From: Haemonchus contortus | Lineage: Eukaryota > Nematoda > Chromadorea > Rhabditida > Trichostrongylidae | NCBI GenBank assembly: GCA_000469685.2 | Contig: LS997562.1 | Location: 23,572,802 to 23,636,801, forward strand | Length of the DNA stretch: 64,000 bases | Direction: 5' to 3' | Part shown: positions 47,380 through 59,129 of the stretch, one piece after another | Numbering within the stretch: position 1 is the first letter of the stretch | Layout of the letters: each line of letters begins with the position of its first letter | The notes under the pieces: model-generated | Told to the model about the DNA's origin: nothing | The model's database searches: none | Seen by the model: only the letters and a program-made list of their open reading frames with translations | Made by a program: the position numbers and the translations under genes

Positions 47380-48860
47380 GTTTCTATTGCTCTACGTTCC
47401 ACTGAATTCCATAACTTCATCCTTCGTAGTTGCCAGTGACCATTGAACATCATTCAAATGAGCTCGCTCCTATTCTGCTCGATCAAGAAATCCTAATAAA
47501 AGTCGTTGAACAGGAACCACCTCCACCTGGTTCTACCGGAATGCCCGACAACCTCAACTAATTTATCGATCATCATTCCACTCGATCAGGAATTGGGAAC
47601 GTCCATGATTTCTTTTTTTTTCAATTCCCTTTAGGTTAATTCGTTTCGACGGAACAACGATACACAATCCAAAAAAGCACTGTCGACCGTCACACGGTTC
47701 TACTCACCATTTCATTAAATTCTGATTGCCACCATCACAAAGAACTATTCAGGCTTACAGGATTCCATAAAGCGGAGGGGGGAGGGAAGAGAGGTTTGAA
47801 TGGTTTCTAACCTAGAAACTGTATGATGCGACTACCACTATGTGCCAGCGATGATCTTCTACTGATGATCTTTGGCTTTTATATCCGAAAATGGCAAAAT
47901 GGAAGTAAAACCATTCTAATCTCATTCTAAGGAGCAAAATCAAGCCAGAAAGAGTGCATTCGAATATTTTTAGAAGAATTATAATATAAATAAACAGCTA
48001 TGTACTAAAGCAGGAGGAGTCGATACTAGCTTCAATAATTTAGGAGAATCACGCATGAACTTAACTATTCCCCTTCATACCGCGATAGATCAATCCAATT
48101 GTTGAAGGTGAAGGGAACAAGGTAAACACAAACACCATGTAGACCGGAATGCCTATATATAGGCCAAATACACATTCATGTGACTCTTTGATCTTAATTT
48201 ACTTTTTGTTGTACTGTATCACTTTGACTACTTACTTTGCTTGTCCGTTTAAAAAAAACCAGTGAATAAAAGTTGAACGCACAGCGTATACTAAGAAGTC
48301 TGCTTCGACAACCGCTTCATTATTTTTCGACAGCCAAAACTTCTGTGGCGTGAAAAGGGAATTAGTCAAAAAGGCACAGAATAGGCATTGAACAAAAGGG
48401 AAGAAGAAGAGTCGGTCAACCTGGTCTGTTTACTGTCCCCTCTGTTCTCTGTCATATACTAAAAACGACAAGGGAAAGTGAACCAAAGCTCCACACGAAG
48501 ATGTTCGTGCTTCGTGCTGTTCTTCAGTAAGATATGTATTAAATACTAATACCGTAGTACTTCATTGTATCTGACTTACCCATAATAAACAAGAGTCCGG
48601 TATGAATGGAACTTCTTCCCACATTACGATAAAATAGACAGGAATTCGAAAAGGCGTGGCTGTTTTAAAAAGTGATAATGGAGAACACCGTCCCTTTAAA
48701 AAAAAAAGCTTCCAATACGGCTGCTCGGACCAAATAAGCTTTGGAAGCCGCCTTTTGTGAAGATATTTTCCGCGTCATGTATGACAAATTTACGTGGTTT
48801 CTGGACGCTCCATCAATCGATAATCATTAATTAAATGCTGAACCTTTATAGGGATTAACG
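47380..48860. other. Presumed 3' flank of the MTSS1-like gene
   Basis: The last coding exon(s) and WH2 motif of the MTSS1-like gene should lie below 48867 on the minus strand, but I could not identify them. No other gene was seen. Confidence 0.3.
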
Positions 48861-48866
48861 ACTCAC

Positions 48867-51800
48867 CCATCATAGATCCCATACTCATCCTAGCTTCTGC
48901 AATCGAAGGGGCCGTTGGGGTAGCTGATGTGATCGTGCTGGTTCGCCGTGTCGGCGGCGGTGGGCGAGACGCACTTTCTGAAAACGTTTTTCTTTCGTAT
49001 ATACCCACATTACATGTAAATTGTCTTTTATAGCTAATTTGCAAACACTGCACGAAATTTCTGAAAAAAAAACTAATAGGTACATAAAACTTGGACATGA
49101 ACGGAGGGGTAGGAGATGGTACACTCGCCGCTTTCTTTTGAGCAGGACAGACTCGAGTGCAGGCGTGTCAACAAGACGTCCTTTCCCTCTAGTGTAAACT
49201 AGTCCAAATTTCTGGGGAGTGCTAAGTACAAGGGAATAGTTTAACAAGCCATTTTGCTTTCAATTACTTTCTCAACAACGAGCTGTTGTCAAATACATGG
49301 CGCAACCCTGATTAATCAACTGACGTCGCTGATGTTAACTGAGTTTAATTTAGAAGGGGATCAAAAAAACAGAAACTGTGAACAGGAGTTAAAACAAAAA
49401 AGATCCTTAAGATAAACTGAAGTAGGCAATCACCGAATAGCTCCTCAGACCCACCTCCTCTTATACGAACTCCATTCTGCATATGAGAACCGCCGCCTCC
49501 AGGAGTGGATCCTGCAGTCGTTGCATGTCCATTGGCGGTCGCTAACGGTGGATCACATCCGTTCGTTGTACGCAGGGCAGCATATTCCGTGTGGACACGA
49601 TGTGGTACAGCAGTATGCTGTTGTTGATGTTGATCTGCAGCCACACAATAACTTTCGAGATCGGATCCAAGCTGATCTGAATCACCTACGAATTCATGCT
49701 ACATTCTGGGCCAACAATCAAAATTACTGACCGATTTGCTGCAGTGTCTCAGCTATCAATGCCGCTGATGAAGCTGCGTCCGAACTACTGCATGAGCTGC
49801 TGCCAGTCCGAAAAGTGGGAGCCGTACAAAACGTTGGCGTCTGAAATATTACTTGCTCCTCTGATGTCTCACAATCCAGATAGTCTTCAAGAAAAAAATC
49901 TTGTCTTGAAGTGACGTAGAGGGTTCAGTGAGATCGCATAGGATATTCCTAGCCCTATGACGGATGCCTGATTGACAGCAAGGTGGCGCTCTAATTTTCT
50001 TCTGAATTTCGCTAACATGCTCCCATTTATACCATGACAGTAGATCATTACCAGTATACGGGTCCCAGCCTATCAGTATCCCTAGCAAGCGTAGCAAGGA
50101 CGTCAGCCCATGCTTTAAGAATAATTTCTTTTTTTTTCTCTACGAGTAATAAATGCAGGAAGTCTCGTACACCAATTTTCTCAAACATTTTGGCCCATTT
50201 TGACCGATTTTCACCGAAAAATTTTACCAAAACCTTGTAAAACATACAGGTAGGAATCATCCCACAGTATTCGGATGATTCCTACTTATGTTCGCTGTTA
50301 TACGACAATCATGAATAGTAAGTTCAGTTTTAAAGATATCTTTCAGCTCCCGATAGATCACTTTCCAATTCCAGACAATCAATTTAAATCTTAATTTTTG
50401 AATCTAAATTTTCCACTGAAATCTTTTTAATCACAAACAAAAACACACGTGATCGCTTCTAACACCAAAGGTGTTCACAACACTTAACGGTCTTCGTTCA
50501 GAAACAGAACATACTGTACCTTTCTGAAAGAGATGACAATAGTTTTTTTTTTCAGAAAACGTGTTCAGTAAAGAGAGAGCTTCAAGGGGTTTTGATTTAA
50601 TATAATTAATATTCATTCACTCACACTAGCAAATGTCGTCCGCAATTCGCCGGTGAAGCTTTGCGGTCGTTGCACCCTTCCGCTCGGTGCTGAGTTGAGA
50701 TCGAACTGAGATCCACCGACAGGGCGATACGATGGTGGAGGACCCTGCTGTTGATTGATATTCTGCTGTTGATTCGTGGGCACTTCTGGAGGAGGGGTAT
50801 ACCGGGCCTTAAGTATAAGAGGAGTAGTTCAAGGATATTTTAGGATGGAAACAAGGATAATTAATGAAAAAAAAAACCTTGGTTATGCTTTTCTCGCTCG
50901 GCCGTCGTTGCAACGGCGGCTTTGATGGAGGAATGAACGTATGTGAGGTGATTCCACAGTGGTTAGAGTTGAACCTAGGAGCGTCACAATTAAAGGTGAC
51001 CGGTAAAAAGTTCAAAATTCATCAGCTTTCCTCAAACAGACCAATTAATGGGAATTCTGTCAATAGTATGAGCTAGTGATTACAGCGCGAGTGGTCCCTA
51101 TCCACCCTCGGTTCAAGTAAGCTTATCCTCATCTTGCCCCTCTTATTGAGTACAACTTCAAGCCAACAAGGGAGGTAGGACAGCGCGGGCCCTAGCGTGG
51201 CCTCGAAAGTACTTCTATGTTGCAATGTGCCCAATCTAGCCATGTCTTTTTGCCGTCCACCAGTTAAGAAGAGCACTACGCATAACAGAAATCTTGCTTA
51301 CCTTGATGCTCCAGATATCGTGTGCGGTCTGGCTGCTTGAGGCGTCATGTCGTGGTCTTCTGAAGCAAATGACTTATCAATTTCAGAAAAAGATACCTAT
51401 AAGACCTTACAAACGCACCATGACTGAAACTACTTCCAGGAGTGGTGGCACGTGTTGACAGACCGCCATCTTCGCCCGAGTCGCCACTACGGTAGGCACG
51501 AGCGGCATTCGTCAAACATTGTCGCCAGGCGTTATCGGCGCCTTGTGATAAGTCGCTAAGAATAGTCTGCACCAGGGTATGGCCGTCAACGAACTGTAAA
51601 ATTACCAGTCAACGGTACACATGTACGAGATTTTGAAACAACACAAAACAATAATAATAAACAGTCGAGCATCTCCCATGACCGTCTCCCAAACGGCATT
51701 CCCTAGGACGGATAGAGGAATGTGAGAGTGTTGTCTTTGATCTTCTTAAAGCTGATCAATCCTGATTGGAGAGACGCCACGGATTCAACTTCTACTTGAA

Positions 51801-54800
51801 ATCGTAAAACCGTTTGAATGGATGTTTGGCCCATACAATGACCCAAGGTGGAACAACGCTTTGCTTCTTTTGTCATAGACCTTCCCTGAATCAACTGACC
51901 GATCTTTGCGGAGAAGGTTAGGATTGTCTGAGCTCATACTAACCGAGAATTTGATCCCCTGAGCTTAACTGTGATACCTGCGCCATTCGGGACTCCTCTA
52001 TCACCTTTCTTTTCGATTCCTTTTGGCTCACACTTGAACTTTACATCTAATCCCTCTCTTTCTGTTGACAAAACGCTTATGCATAAGCCACTAATACAAA
52101 AAGACTATTAATTTGCGATTTTCGGCACACCAAAACAAAGTGCCCAGGTCATCCCTAATGATCCCTCAAAAGACTGACCTTCACTGTGCTATCCAGGTTC
52201 TCGACCACCTGTCGAATGTGAGAGCCTTCATCGAGAAGAGAAATTTCGGCGGTCTGTAAAAAAAAGAAAAAATGGACAAAAAAACAATGGCCAAGACAGC
52301 TGCTCAATTATTTATTGACTGATAGGTGATGGGTAAGAAAAGAAACTCACAAAAACCGGCATAATGGTTCCTATGAAGAACGAGAACTGGGTACGTTGTT
52401 CGCTAAGAACTTGACTACAAAGTTGACGTTGTTCGGAAACAGCGGCCGGGTCCGGTCGGCCTTTTCTCGTTCTCACCTTGAAATGGAGTTATTCAAATTT
52501 GATTAGAGTAGAGGATGCAATTTGAAACTGTTATAATCAGTCCCGTTTCCAGCAATAAGATGTCAGCCCCACACACTCGACTTCCGTTTGAACATCGGGG
52601 AGGAGGAGAATGGAAGGGGACCCTGAATGAGTGCAGAGCCTGTACAATGACTTGTGAAGGTCAATCTATGCACAACTCGGTGCTTTTATCCTCCCAGTCC
52701 AGACTGAAACCGATAAACCGACTCTGGAGTGATGGAAGGCTTGGTTGCCGTGGACGGATATCGAGCCGGTATCCGTTCCTCAGACAATAAGTGTATTATG
52801 GTGCGCCACTTGTCACTACACTACCTCTAACCATGTACTGCACTAAAAAATTTTTGTTTATTGATACTTTACCCACGAACAACCTCACCCAATCGCAAAA
52901 AACCATTTGAACGGGTTTCATAGAGGTTTGAAGAAGTAGTTTTCGGCATAACAAATTAGAAGCCGGAGGAAACAGTTTTTCGAAGTTCCTTAGAGACTAA
53001 CGAGCGAACTAGTCAAGAGAGGGAAGAAAAGGTTTCTTTACACCAATCCCTTCCCTCTGACTCTTTTTCATTAAGGAAATGGGTAATGAAGAAGGCTCCA
53101 AAAGTCTTTGTTCTTATACGGTCCGTCTAATTAAAAGCGAGGTCAACGACCACCGTTCCCACAAAAAAAGCTGGCGCCAGACGATCATGATAACGTAGTA
53201 GCATGATCCGACCCATGCTGCAAAAAAGGGACCCTTACAAAATCAGTTGATGCAGTTGAAAGATGTCTGCTCCTATTCACTTTGTATTTGCTCTGCTATT
53301 ACGTCTTGAACACAGTTAACATACAAGAAGTCCTTAATACCAGTTACCGTCGCCAATTAATCTGTATTTATCTCCACATTTTGTTGCAACAAATGCATTT
53401 GTGTTTGTCAGGACACAAAAGACCAACGAACAGACTACTTTCAAAAGTAAAGAATGCACTGGGGACGAACGTTTGGGGGAGCATCCCAGTTGATCAGTTT
53501 CAAGGAGGAAGGTTCATTGCTGTCCATGATGATCGTGCTCATCCCGGAAGCCTCATTCTCAGAGGACCACAGACTTTCATCAGTAGTAATAAAGGATAGC
53601 CTTCTGGCATCAACCAATGTCGTCTGAGGGATGCGTCCCCGCACTCGACTTCCACTCAGAAACGCAGTGGCGTATTGAATGCGTACATGACCCACACAAC
53701 GACCTGCGGTGGCCAGCCGATGTACGAGTCAGTGTTTTTATCCTCCGAGACGAGTCTGGTTCCAATTGACCGAACTCGGAGGAAAGCAATGTATGAATAC
53801 AATACTGCTACTAATTCATGGCCAACCGACGGTTTGCGACGGATTAATCTGTCGCAAACCGTCACTCCGCCATAACTCCAACTAAAGTAATCCAATGAAG
53901 TTGAAAGTGAGATTATGGGAAAGCTCTTCTCGTGAAGATTCCAAATATATAATAATCTTTGGATTTTCTCGAATTTTTTGCCTCATTTCCCGGGGAAAAC
54001 GAAAATTGAGTCTCTCAGCACCTGGGGTGTTACTTGCGGATATGAGAGCATCGTAAACCCTCCACTTCAATTGAAAACTTCGTTTCCAGTTCTTAAAAGA
54101 GCTGAATCGTGCTGTAATCGAGAAGAGCATAGAATCCTGATCATTTTAATACCCTTCATGACCCGATTTGAACACTTTCAGCTGAAGGCAGAGTTGCAAA
54201 ATAAATTACCAGATTTTTAGACGTTTTTTATTTCTTTCAGCCACGTATTTTGTATGACGACCGTATGATTGCTTGTGGGGAATCCTGTCATGTCATGAAT
54301 TTTGAATTTTTTTAAATTTTGCAGCATCATTTTCATGGAGGTCAAAGAGTGAGGTTCAGCACCTGAGGTGCTTCCTGCAGGTATAACTTAACCTTAAACT
54401 CTCCACTTCAATGGAAAATTTCATTCTGAGTTTTTAAAAGACATTTGGAATATAGCCACATGAAATCATGTTTATTTTGATATCCATAATGATAGAACTT
54501 GAAAAGTTTCAGCTGAAAAGAGTGATTTTAATAACTTTTCAAGAATTTGCTAGTTCATTTCAGATGTGTACTTTTTCGGGAACGAATTATTCTGCATTTA
54601 CTCAATGGCTTCCATTACGTGATCTGATATCCTGATAATAGAAGGATGAATAGTCTCCTAGTCGACATTCAGCTGATTGACCCCTCACCATCGATCTCTA
54701 TTGGCCCATCGCCTTCGCTATTGCCCAGTCCACTGAAGAGTACGCCTGTTGACACATATTGGCATGCAACCGGCAGAATGAAACGATCACACTATGATAG

Positions 54801-57800
54801 ATATTGCTTGACTATGTATGTATATTAAGTTTAGTTGTACTACTTCAAATCACGTGCAAATTTTCGCTTGTTCAAGGGCGCTATCTTGATTTGCCCATCA
54901 GCTTCCCGTTTGATGGAATCTGGGGGGCAGTGACACTAAACACCGGCCAATCAGCACAGAGAAGCACTCATTGCTTGCCGACAATGTTATTTCAGCGTTT
55001 GCAAACGCTGTGCACGACTGAGGATCTGAACCCAGATGGAATCCAGGTCGGGCGCAAACACGAGACGCATGCACTTCCTCTGCGCCATTGGCCGGCTCAA
55101 CATGTTAACATTTCAATCAACCATTTAGTAGGGGTTTAGGCTGGCAGCGGTAACAGTAGGAGAAGGCCAATCGATTTCTGACAAGTCAGGTCACGTTGCG
55201 ACATGATTCACTAACTAGTCTTATTAAAAACTCACATTGTGCTCAAAACACAAACAGAATTATATTTTATTACAAGATGGACCAATTAAATACTTTTAAT
55301 TCTATAGACGACCCTGCAGTTTTAAGGGTCATTTTCAAAGAGGAATGATTCTCTCATTCTTATCACTACAACGGTTACAACGCTTCCATTTCTTTCAGCT
55401 TTGCTACGGAATGTGTACGATGAGGGAACGTGTATCATGTCTAATGAACTTTTCCATTCTACCCTTTTACTGACGTTTCTTTACACTATAAATTTTGGCT
55501 TACTTACAGCATAGTTTGCCTTGATAATGTCGAATATAGCTACAGTACAAGACGTCTTTGAGTTGATTGCACCCACGTGGCTCAAGAAAATATGGCCTCG
55601 CAGACACAGTGAGTTAGTCCTAAGGAGATCGATAACGAGGGGTCAAGTCACTAGCCCCACTATTAACCATTAGTCAGGCGAACATTTATATATGTACATA
55701 CATATATATATATATATTTGAATTGTGATAGATGTGTGATAAATAGTGAGTGAATCACGTCGCAGCGTGACCTGACTTGTTAGAAATCGATCGGCCTTCT
55801 AATACTGTTACCGCAGCCAGCCTAAACCCCTACTAAATGGTTGATTGAAATGTTAACATGTTGAGTCGGCCAATGGCGCAGCGGGAGTGCATTTGTCTCA
55901 TGTTTGCACCTGACCTGGATTCCATATAAGTTCGGATCCTCAGTCGAACAAAGCGCTTGCAAATGCTGAAACAACAGTGCTGCCAAGCAATGTGTGCTCA
56001 TTTGACCGGTATATAGTGTCAGCGCACCATAGTTTTCAACAAATGGGAAGGGATACATGTTAAACAACATATACACCGTGAAAACACAACATACACACAG
56101 TGAAACAGTATTCATATAGCGTGGTCGTTTCATTCTGCCAGCTGTATACCAGTATGTGTCAACGGGCGTACTCTTAAATGGACTCGGCAATAGCGAAGGC
56201 GATGGGCCAATAGAGATCGATGGTGAGGGGTCAATTAGCTCAACGCTCGATTAGGAGGCCATTCATCCTTCTATTATCAGAATATCAGATTCACATAATG
56301 GAAGTCTTTAAGTAAATGCAGAATAATTCGTTCCCGAGGAAGTGCACTTCTGAAATGAACTAGCAAATTCTTGAGAAGTTGATCATTGAAATGACTGGTT
56401 TCAGCTGAATTCTTCTGAATTCTATCGCTACGATATCAAAATAACCATGATCTCATATGCCCATATTCCAAATGTCCTTAAAAAACCCAGAATGAAGTTT
56501 TTTTCTATTGAAGTGGGAGTTTAAAGTTATGTTATATCTGCGGGAAGCACCTCAGGTGCTGAACACTCACTCGTCGACCTCCATGAAAATGATGCTGCAA
56601 AACTGAAGAAATTGAAAATTCATGACATGAAGGGATTCCCCACAAGCAATTATACGGTAGTCATACGAAATACGTGGCTCAAAGAAAGAACAAATGTCTG
56701 AAAATCTAAAAATTCACTTTGCACCACTGTTTTTAGCTGAAAATATTTAAATTATGTCATGAAGGGTATCAAAATGATCAGGATTCTATGCTCTCCTCAA
56801 TTATAACAGGATGCAGATCTTTTAAGAACCAGAAACAAAGTTTTCAATTGAAGTGGAGGGTATACGACGCGGTCATATCCGCAAGTAACACCCCAGGTGC
56901 TGAGAGACTCAACTTTCGTTTTTCCCAGAAAGGAAGACGAAAAATTTGAGAAAACCGAAAGATTACTATATATTTGGACTCTTTCCGAGAAAAGCTTTCC
57001 AATGGTCTCACTTTCAGCTTTATTGGAGCACTTTAGCTGAAGTTATGGGGAAGCGACGGTTTGCGACGGATTAATCCGTCGCAAACCGTCGGTTGACCAT
57101 GAATTAGTAGCAGTATTGTAGCTTGGGCCGATATCGATTCGGGATTCAATCCCGTGATCGTGCGTATGAGATAGTGCGCCATCTGCCTCTATACCACTTG
57201 CGCCCTCCAGTTGTTAATGTAGAAAGAAATGATTGTAGTGGCGACTTCAGAAGTCTTATGATTTTTGAGAGTTTGTGACATCTCGAGGGCATCGTCAGCC
57301 TGAATTAAAAAAATGAAAATGAGGAAGTGGAGAGGCGAACACGCAGCACAGTAAATTGACCAGTTTCTTACAAAAGCAAAGTACGATGAATCAACTCGCG
57401 TTGAAGAGGCTTTACACCTACAGCTTCGACGTTAAGAGCAGAGCATACAAGAATAGCTGCTGATTCATGAATCGTTCGATCTTTGGAATTAAAACAAACC
57501 AGAAATCCGTTGTTACCTCATTTCTCGGACGGGCAACCTTGCGTCAATATTGCTTCTAGACACCGTCCCGTTTTAAAGTATTCTCCGTAATGTCATGGAA
57601 TGAGAACAGACATACGTAGACGGTACCCACGCTTGACTTCGATGCTCTCACCCTGCCCTATTTGTCTGCTTAGATGGAAGGATCCATAATAAGGGGTACG
57701 GGAATTTGTGCCGCCCTCGCTGCGCGTCATAGAGATCAAATGGAGCACGCAAAGCATGGCCAGATCAGTACGAGGACAACCGATTTCAACAACAGGTGAT

Positions 57801-59122
57801 GGTCATGGCAGTTTGCTTGCGTGTGACAACTATCAAAGACCTGCCGCGTGCGCGTGCGCGCCGGTGGGAATTTTGACACTCTAAAAAAGCATCCTTTCTC
57901 ACTAAAGATTCCGTTGACATTTGCGAATGTTCATTACTATCAAATCATTTCAGAGCATTTTGGCGACTGAAATGAACACGACAACATTCCCCTACATCCT
58001 TCAGTTCAATTGAACACTTGAATCTTTCCCTTTCTTCACCAGTGGACCTCTTCTCCATTCTTACTCGGGTCGCTAGCTATACTTCAGAGTAACATTCCAT
58101 CCACACCAATTTCTGCGATTTTTCGTTCTTTTGAACATCAGAAGCTATACAAATTCATATATCAACCATACACATTGTATATTAGTACAGCAGAATTTGC
58201 AGTTACCAGCAGCCCTAATAGGCGAGTCAGTACGAAACCAACCTTTTTCACATGCTTAGCGGCACTTTTGTCTAGTTCAGCAGTCCTTTGTTTCCAATAA
58301 GCTGCACGTTGTTGGATGCTGACCGCCGTCTCATCAGCCAACGCATCCGCTACGGCTCTCAGGCGATGCTCCAAAGCTCGTTCACGCATACAGACCCTTG
58401 TCATGCAAACACCCATATCTCGTGCAGCACCTAAACATCTCGACAATACATACTATTTAAAAAATAAAAGGGAGTACGAATGAAAATTTGAAGTATAAAA
58501 TAGGTTTCAGGATGAAGCGCTTCAGAGCCAACTTGAATATATCAGGATTCCCAAAAGAACTGTTTACACTAGTAGATTGAGACTTACACACAAGTGTCAA
58601 AACACGTTGTTAATCTAAGAAGCATAGTAAAACTTCGAGGAAGTGAAAAAATGTCCTAATGCAGAGACCACGCTGACCATAGAGCCATAGGGATGGCGAT
58701 ATATCGGCACCCTAACAATACCCAAAGATATTCCCCCAGTGATATACCATTCTCAGCCCCAACTCAGCTCACCACCATGACAGCTTTGTGTGCCACCTAG
58801 TGAATTTCCTTTGCCACCAAAAACCCTCCACAAATCAATATCTACTCTTTGCTCGAACTTGAGGACCACTGAGATTTCTTCAGCACTTCGCGGTAGCAAC
58901 CATATACATACACACTTTTTAAACAATCTCCTAATATTATTGACGTTCCTTCTGATCCAATCAACGATTGAGTTTGAGATACCGACCTTTCAGGTTGTTG
59001 GCATAGTCGCTTACTGCCTGTACTGAGTCCACGAATCCTGCAATGCATGCGGCAGTAGCCCTCAGTTGGGCTGATAGCTTTTGTGCACGTTGTCCGACCA
59101 TTTCCCATGCCGGATACGACTG
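48867..59122 (-). CDS. MTSS1/MIM-like I-BAR (IMD) protein, partial
   Basis: Exons read on the minus strand: 59122-58987, 58430-58243, 52476-52351, 52253-52179, 51593-51406, 51359-51302, 50807-50625, 49840-49732, 49676-49455, 48977-48867, with consistent phases on either side of one gap. The first two carry the IMD core (SYPAWEMVGQRAQKLSAQLR; MGVCMTRVCMRERALEHRLR; KQRTAELDKSAAKHVKK). Later ones give SEQRTQFSFFIGTIMPVF and AEISLLDEGSHIRQVVENL, matching the end of the domain. A Ser/Pro/Gln-rich region follows (ARYTPPPEVP, RPPPPTRRTSTIT). I-BAR proteins bend membranes outward and link phosphoinositides to actin. The N-terminal start, about 20-40 residues between exons 2 and 3, and the C-terminal WH2 part are not located. 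The gap intron holds the 3.3 kb fold-back element. Confidence 0.85.
52613..52835 (-). repeat. tRNA-derived SINE, diverged
   Basis: Reverse-strand order: AGAGGTAGTGTAGTGACAAG head, a poor B box, GGCAACCAAGCC, TCTGGACTGGGAGG, and a truncated tail near 52613. It lies in the intron upstream of the exon at 52476-52351. Confidence 0.72.
53828..53863. repeat. 36 bp subterminal palindrome, left
   Basis: The halves GACGGTTTGCGACGGATT and AATCTGTCGCAAACCGTC are reverse complements with a single mismatch. It lies 28 bp inside the left end of the fold-back element. Confidence 0.9.
54890..55110 (-). repeat. tRNA-like module in left arm
   Basis: On the minus strand AATGGCGCAGAGGAAGTGC (A-box-like) is followed by GGGTTCAGATCC (B-box-like), resembling a tRNA-derived SINE head different from the main SINE family. 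The mirror copy lies at about 55840-56040 on the plus strand. Confidence 0.5.
55840..56040 (+). repeat. tRNA-like module in right arm
   Basis: AATGGCGCAGCGGGAGTGC and AGTTCGGATCC mirror the left-arm module. The A-box-like part is well kept; the B box has changed by a few bases. Confidence 0.5.
57054..57091. repeat. 38 bp perfect subterminal palindrome, right
   Basis: CGACGGTTTGCGACGGATT is followed directly by its exact reverse complement with no loop. It lies 27 bp inside the right end of the fold-back element and matches the left palindrome but for one base. Confidence 0.93.
57246..57299 (-). CDS. Candidate linking exon of the MTSS1-like gene
   Basis: After a TTTAATTCAG acceptor the minus strand reads ADDALEMSQTLKNHKTSE (54 nt, phase 0 to phase 0), which would fit between IMD exons 2 and 3, where an alpha-helical stretch is missing. 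The donor (GTCGCC) is weak and the similarity is slight. Confidence 0.3.
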
Positions 59123-59129
59123 CTATAAC

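Larger units (their letters stand above)
53800..57118. mobile_element. 3.3 kb fold-back element with long inverted arms
   Basis: The left arm (about 53800-55217) and right arm (about 55745-57118) are inverted copies of one another around a 0.5 kb unique centre. The outermost 20 bp or so (CAATACTGCTACTAATTCAT) match, and both ends are flanked by TA, the target of Tc1/mariner-type insertion. Just inside each end is a 36-38 bp palindrome. Neither arm nor centre encodes a transposase; the two mirrored open frames are the same sequence read from opposite arms. Arms differ by scattered substitutions, so the copy is not brand new. Confidence 0.85.
53595..57210 (-). repeat. tRNA-derived SINE split by a 3.3 kb insertion
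   Basis: The SINE tail and body lie at 53595-53797. Its head (B box GGATTGAATCC, then A box region GTGGTATAGAGG on the minus strand) lies at 57121-57210. The two pieces join to one standard SINE, so the element 53800-57118 inserted into it. Confidence 0.85.

Noticed and set aside
54804..55139. 111-codon frame, mirrored by a 122-codon frame at 55822-56190
   Set aside because: They are the same sequence read from the two inverted arms and pass through a tRNA-like module; no transposase motif is present.
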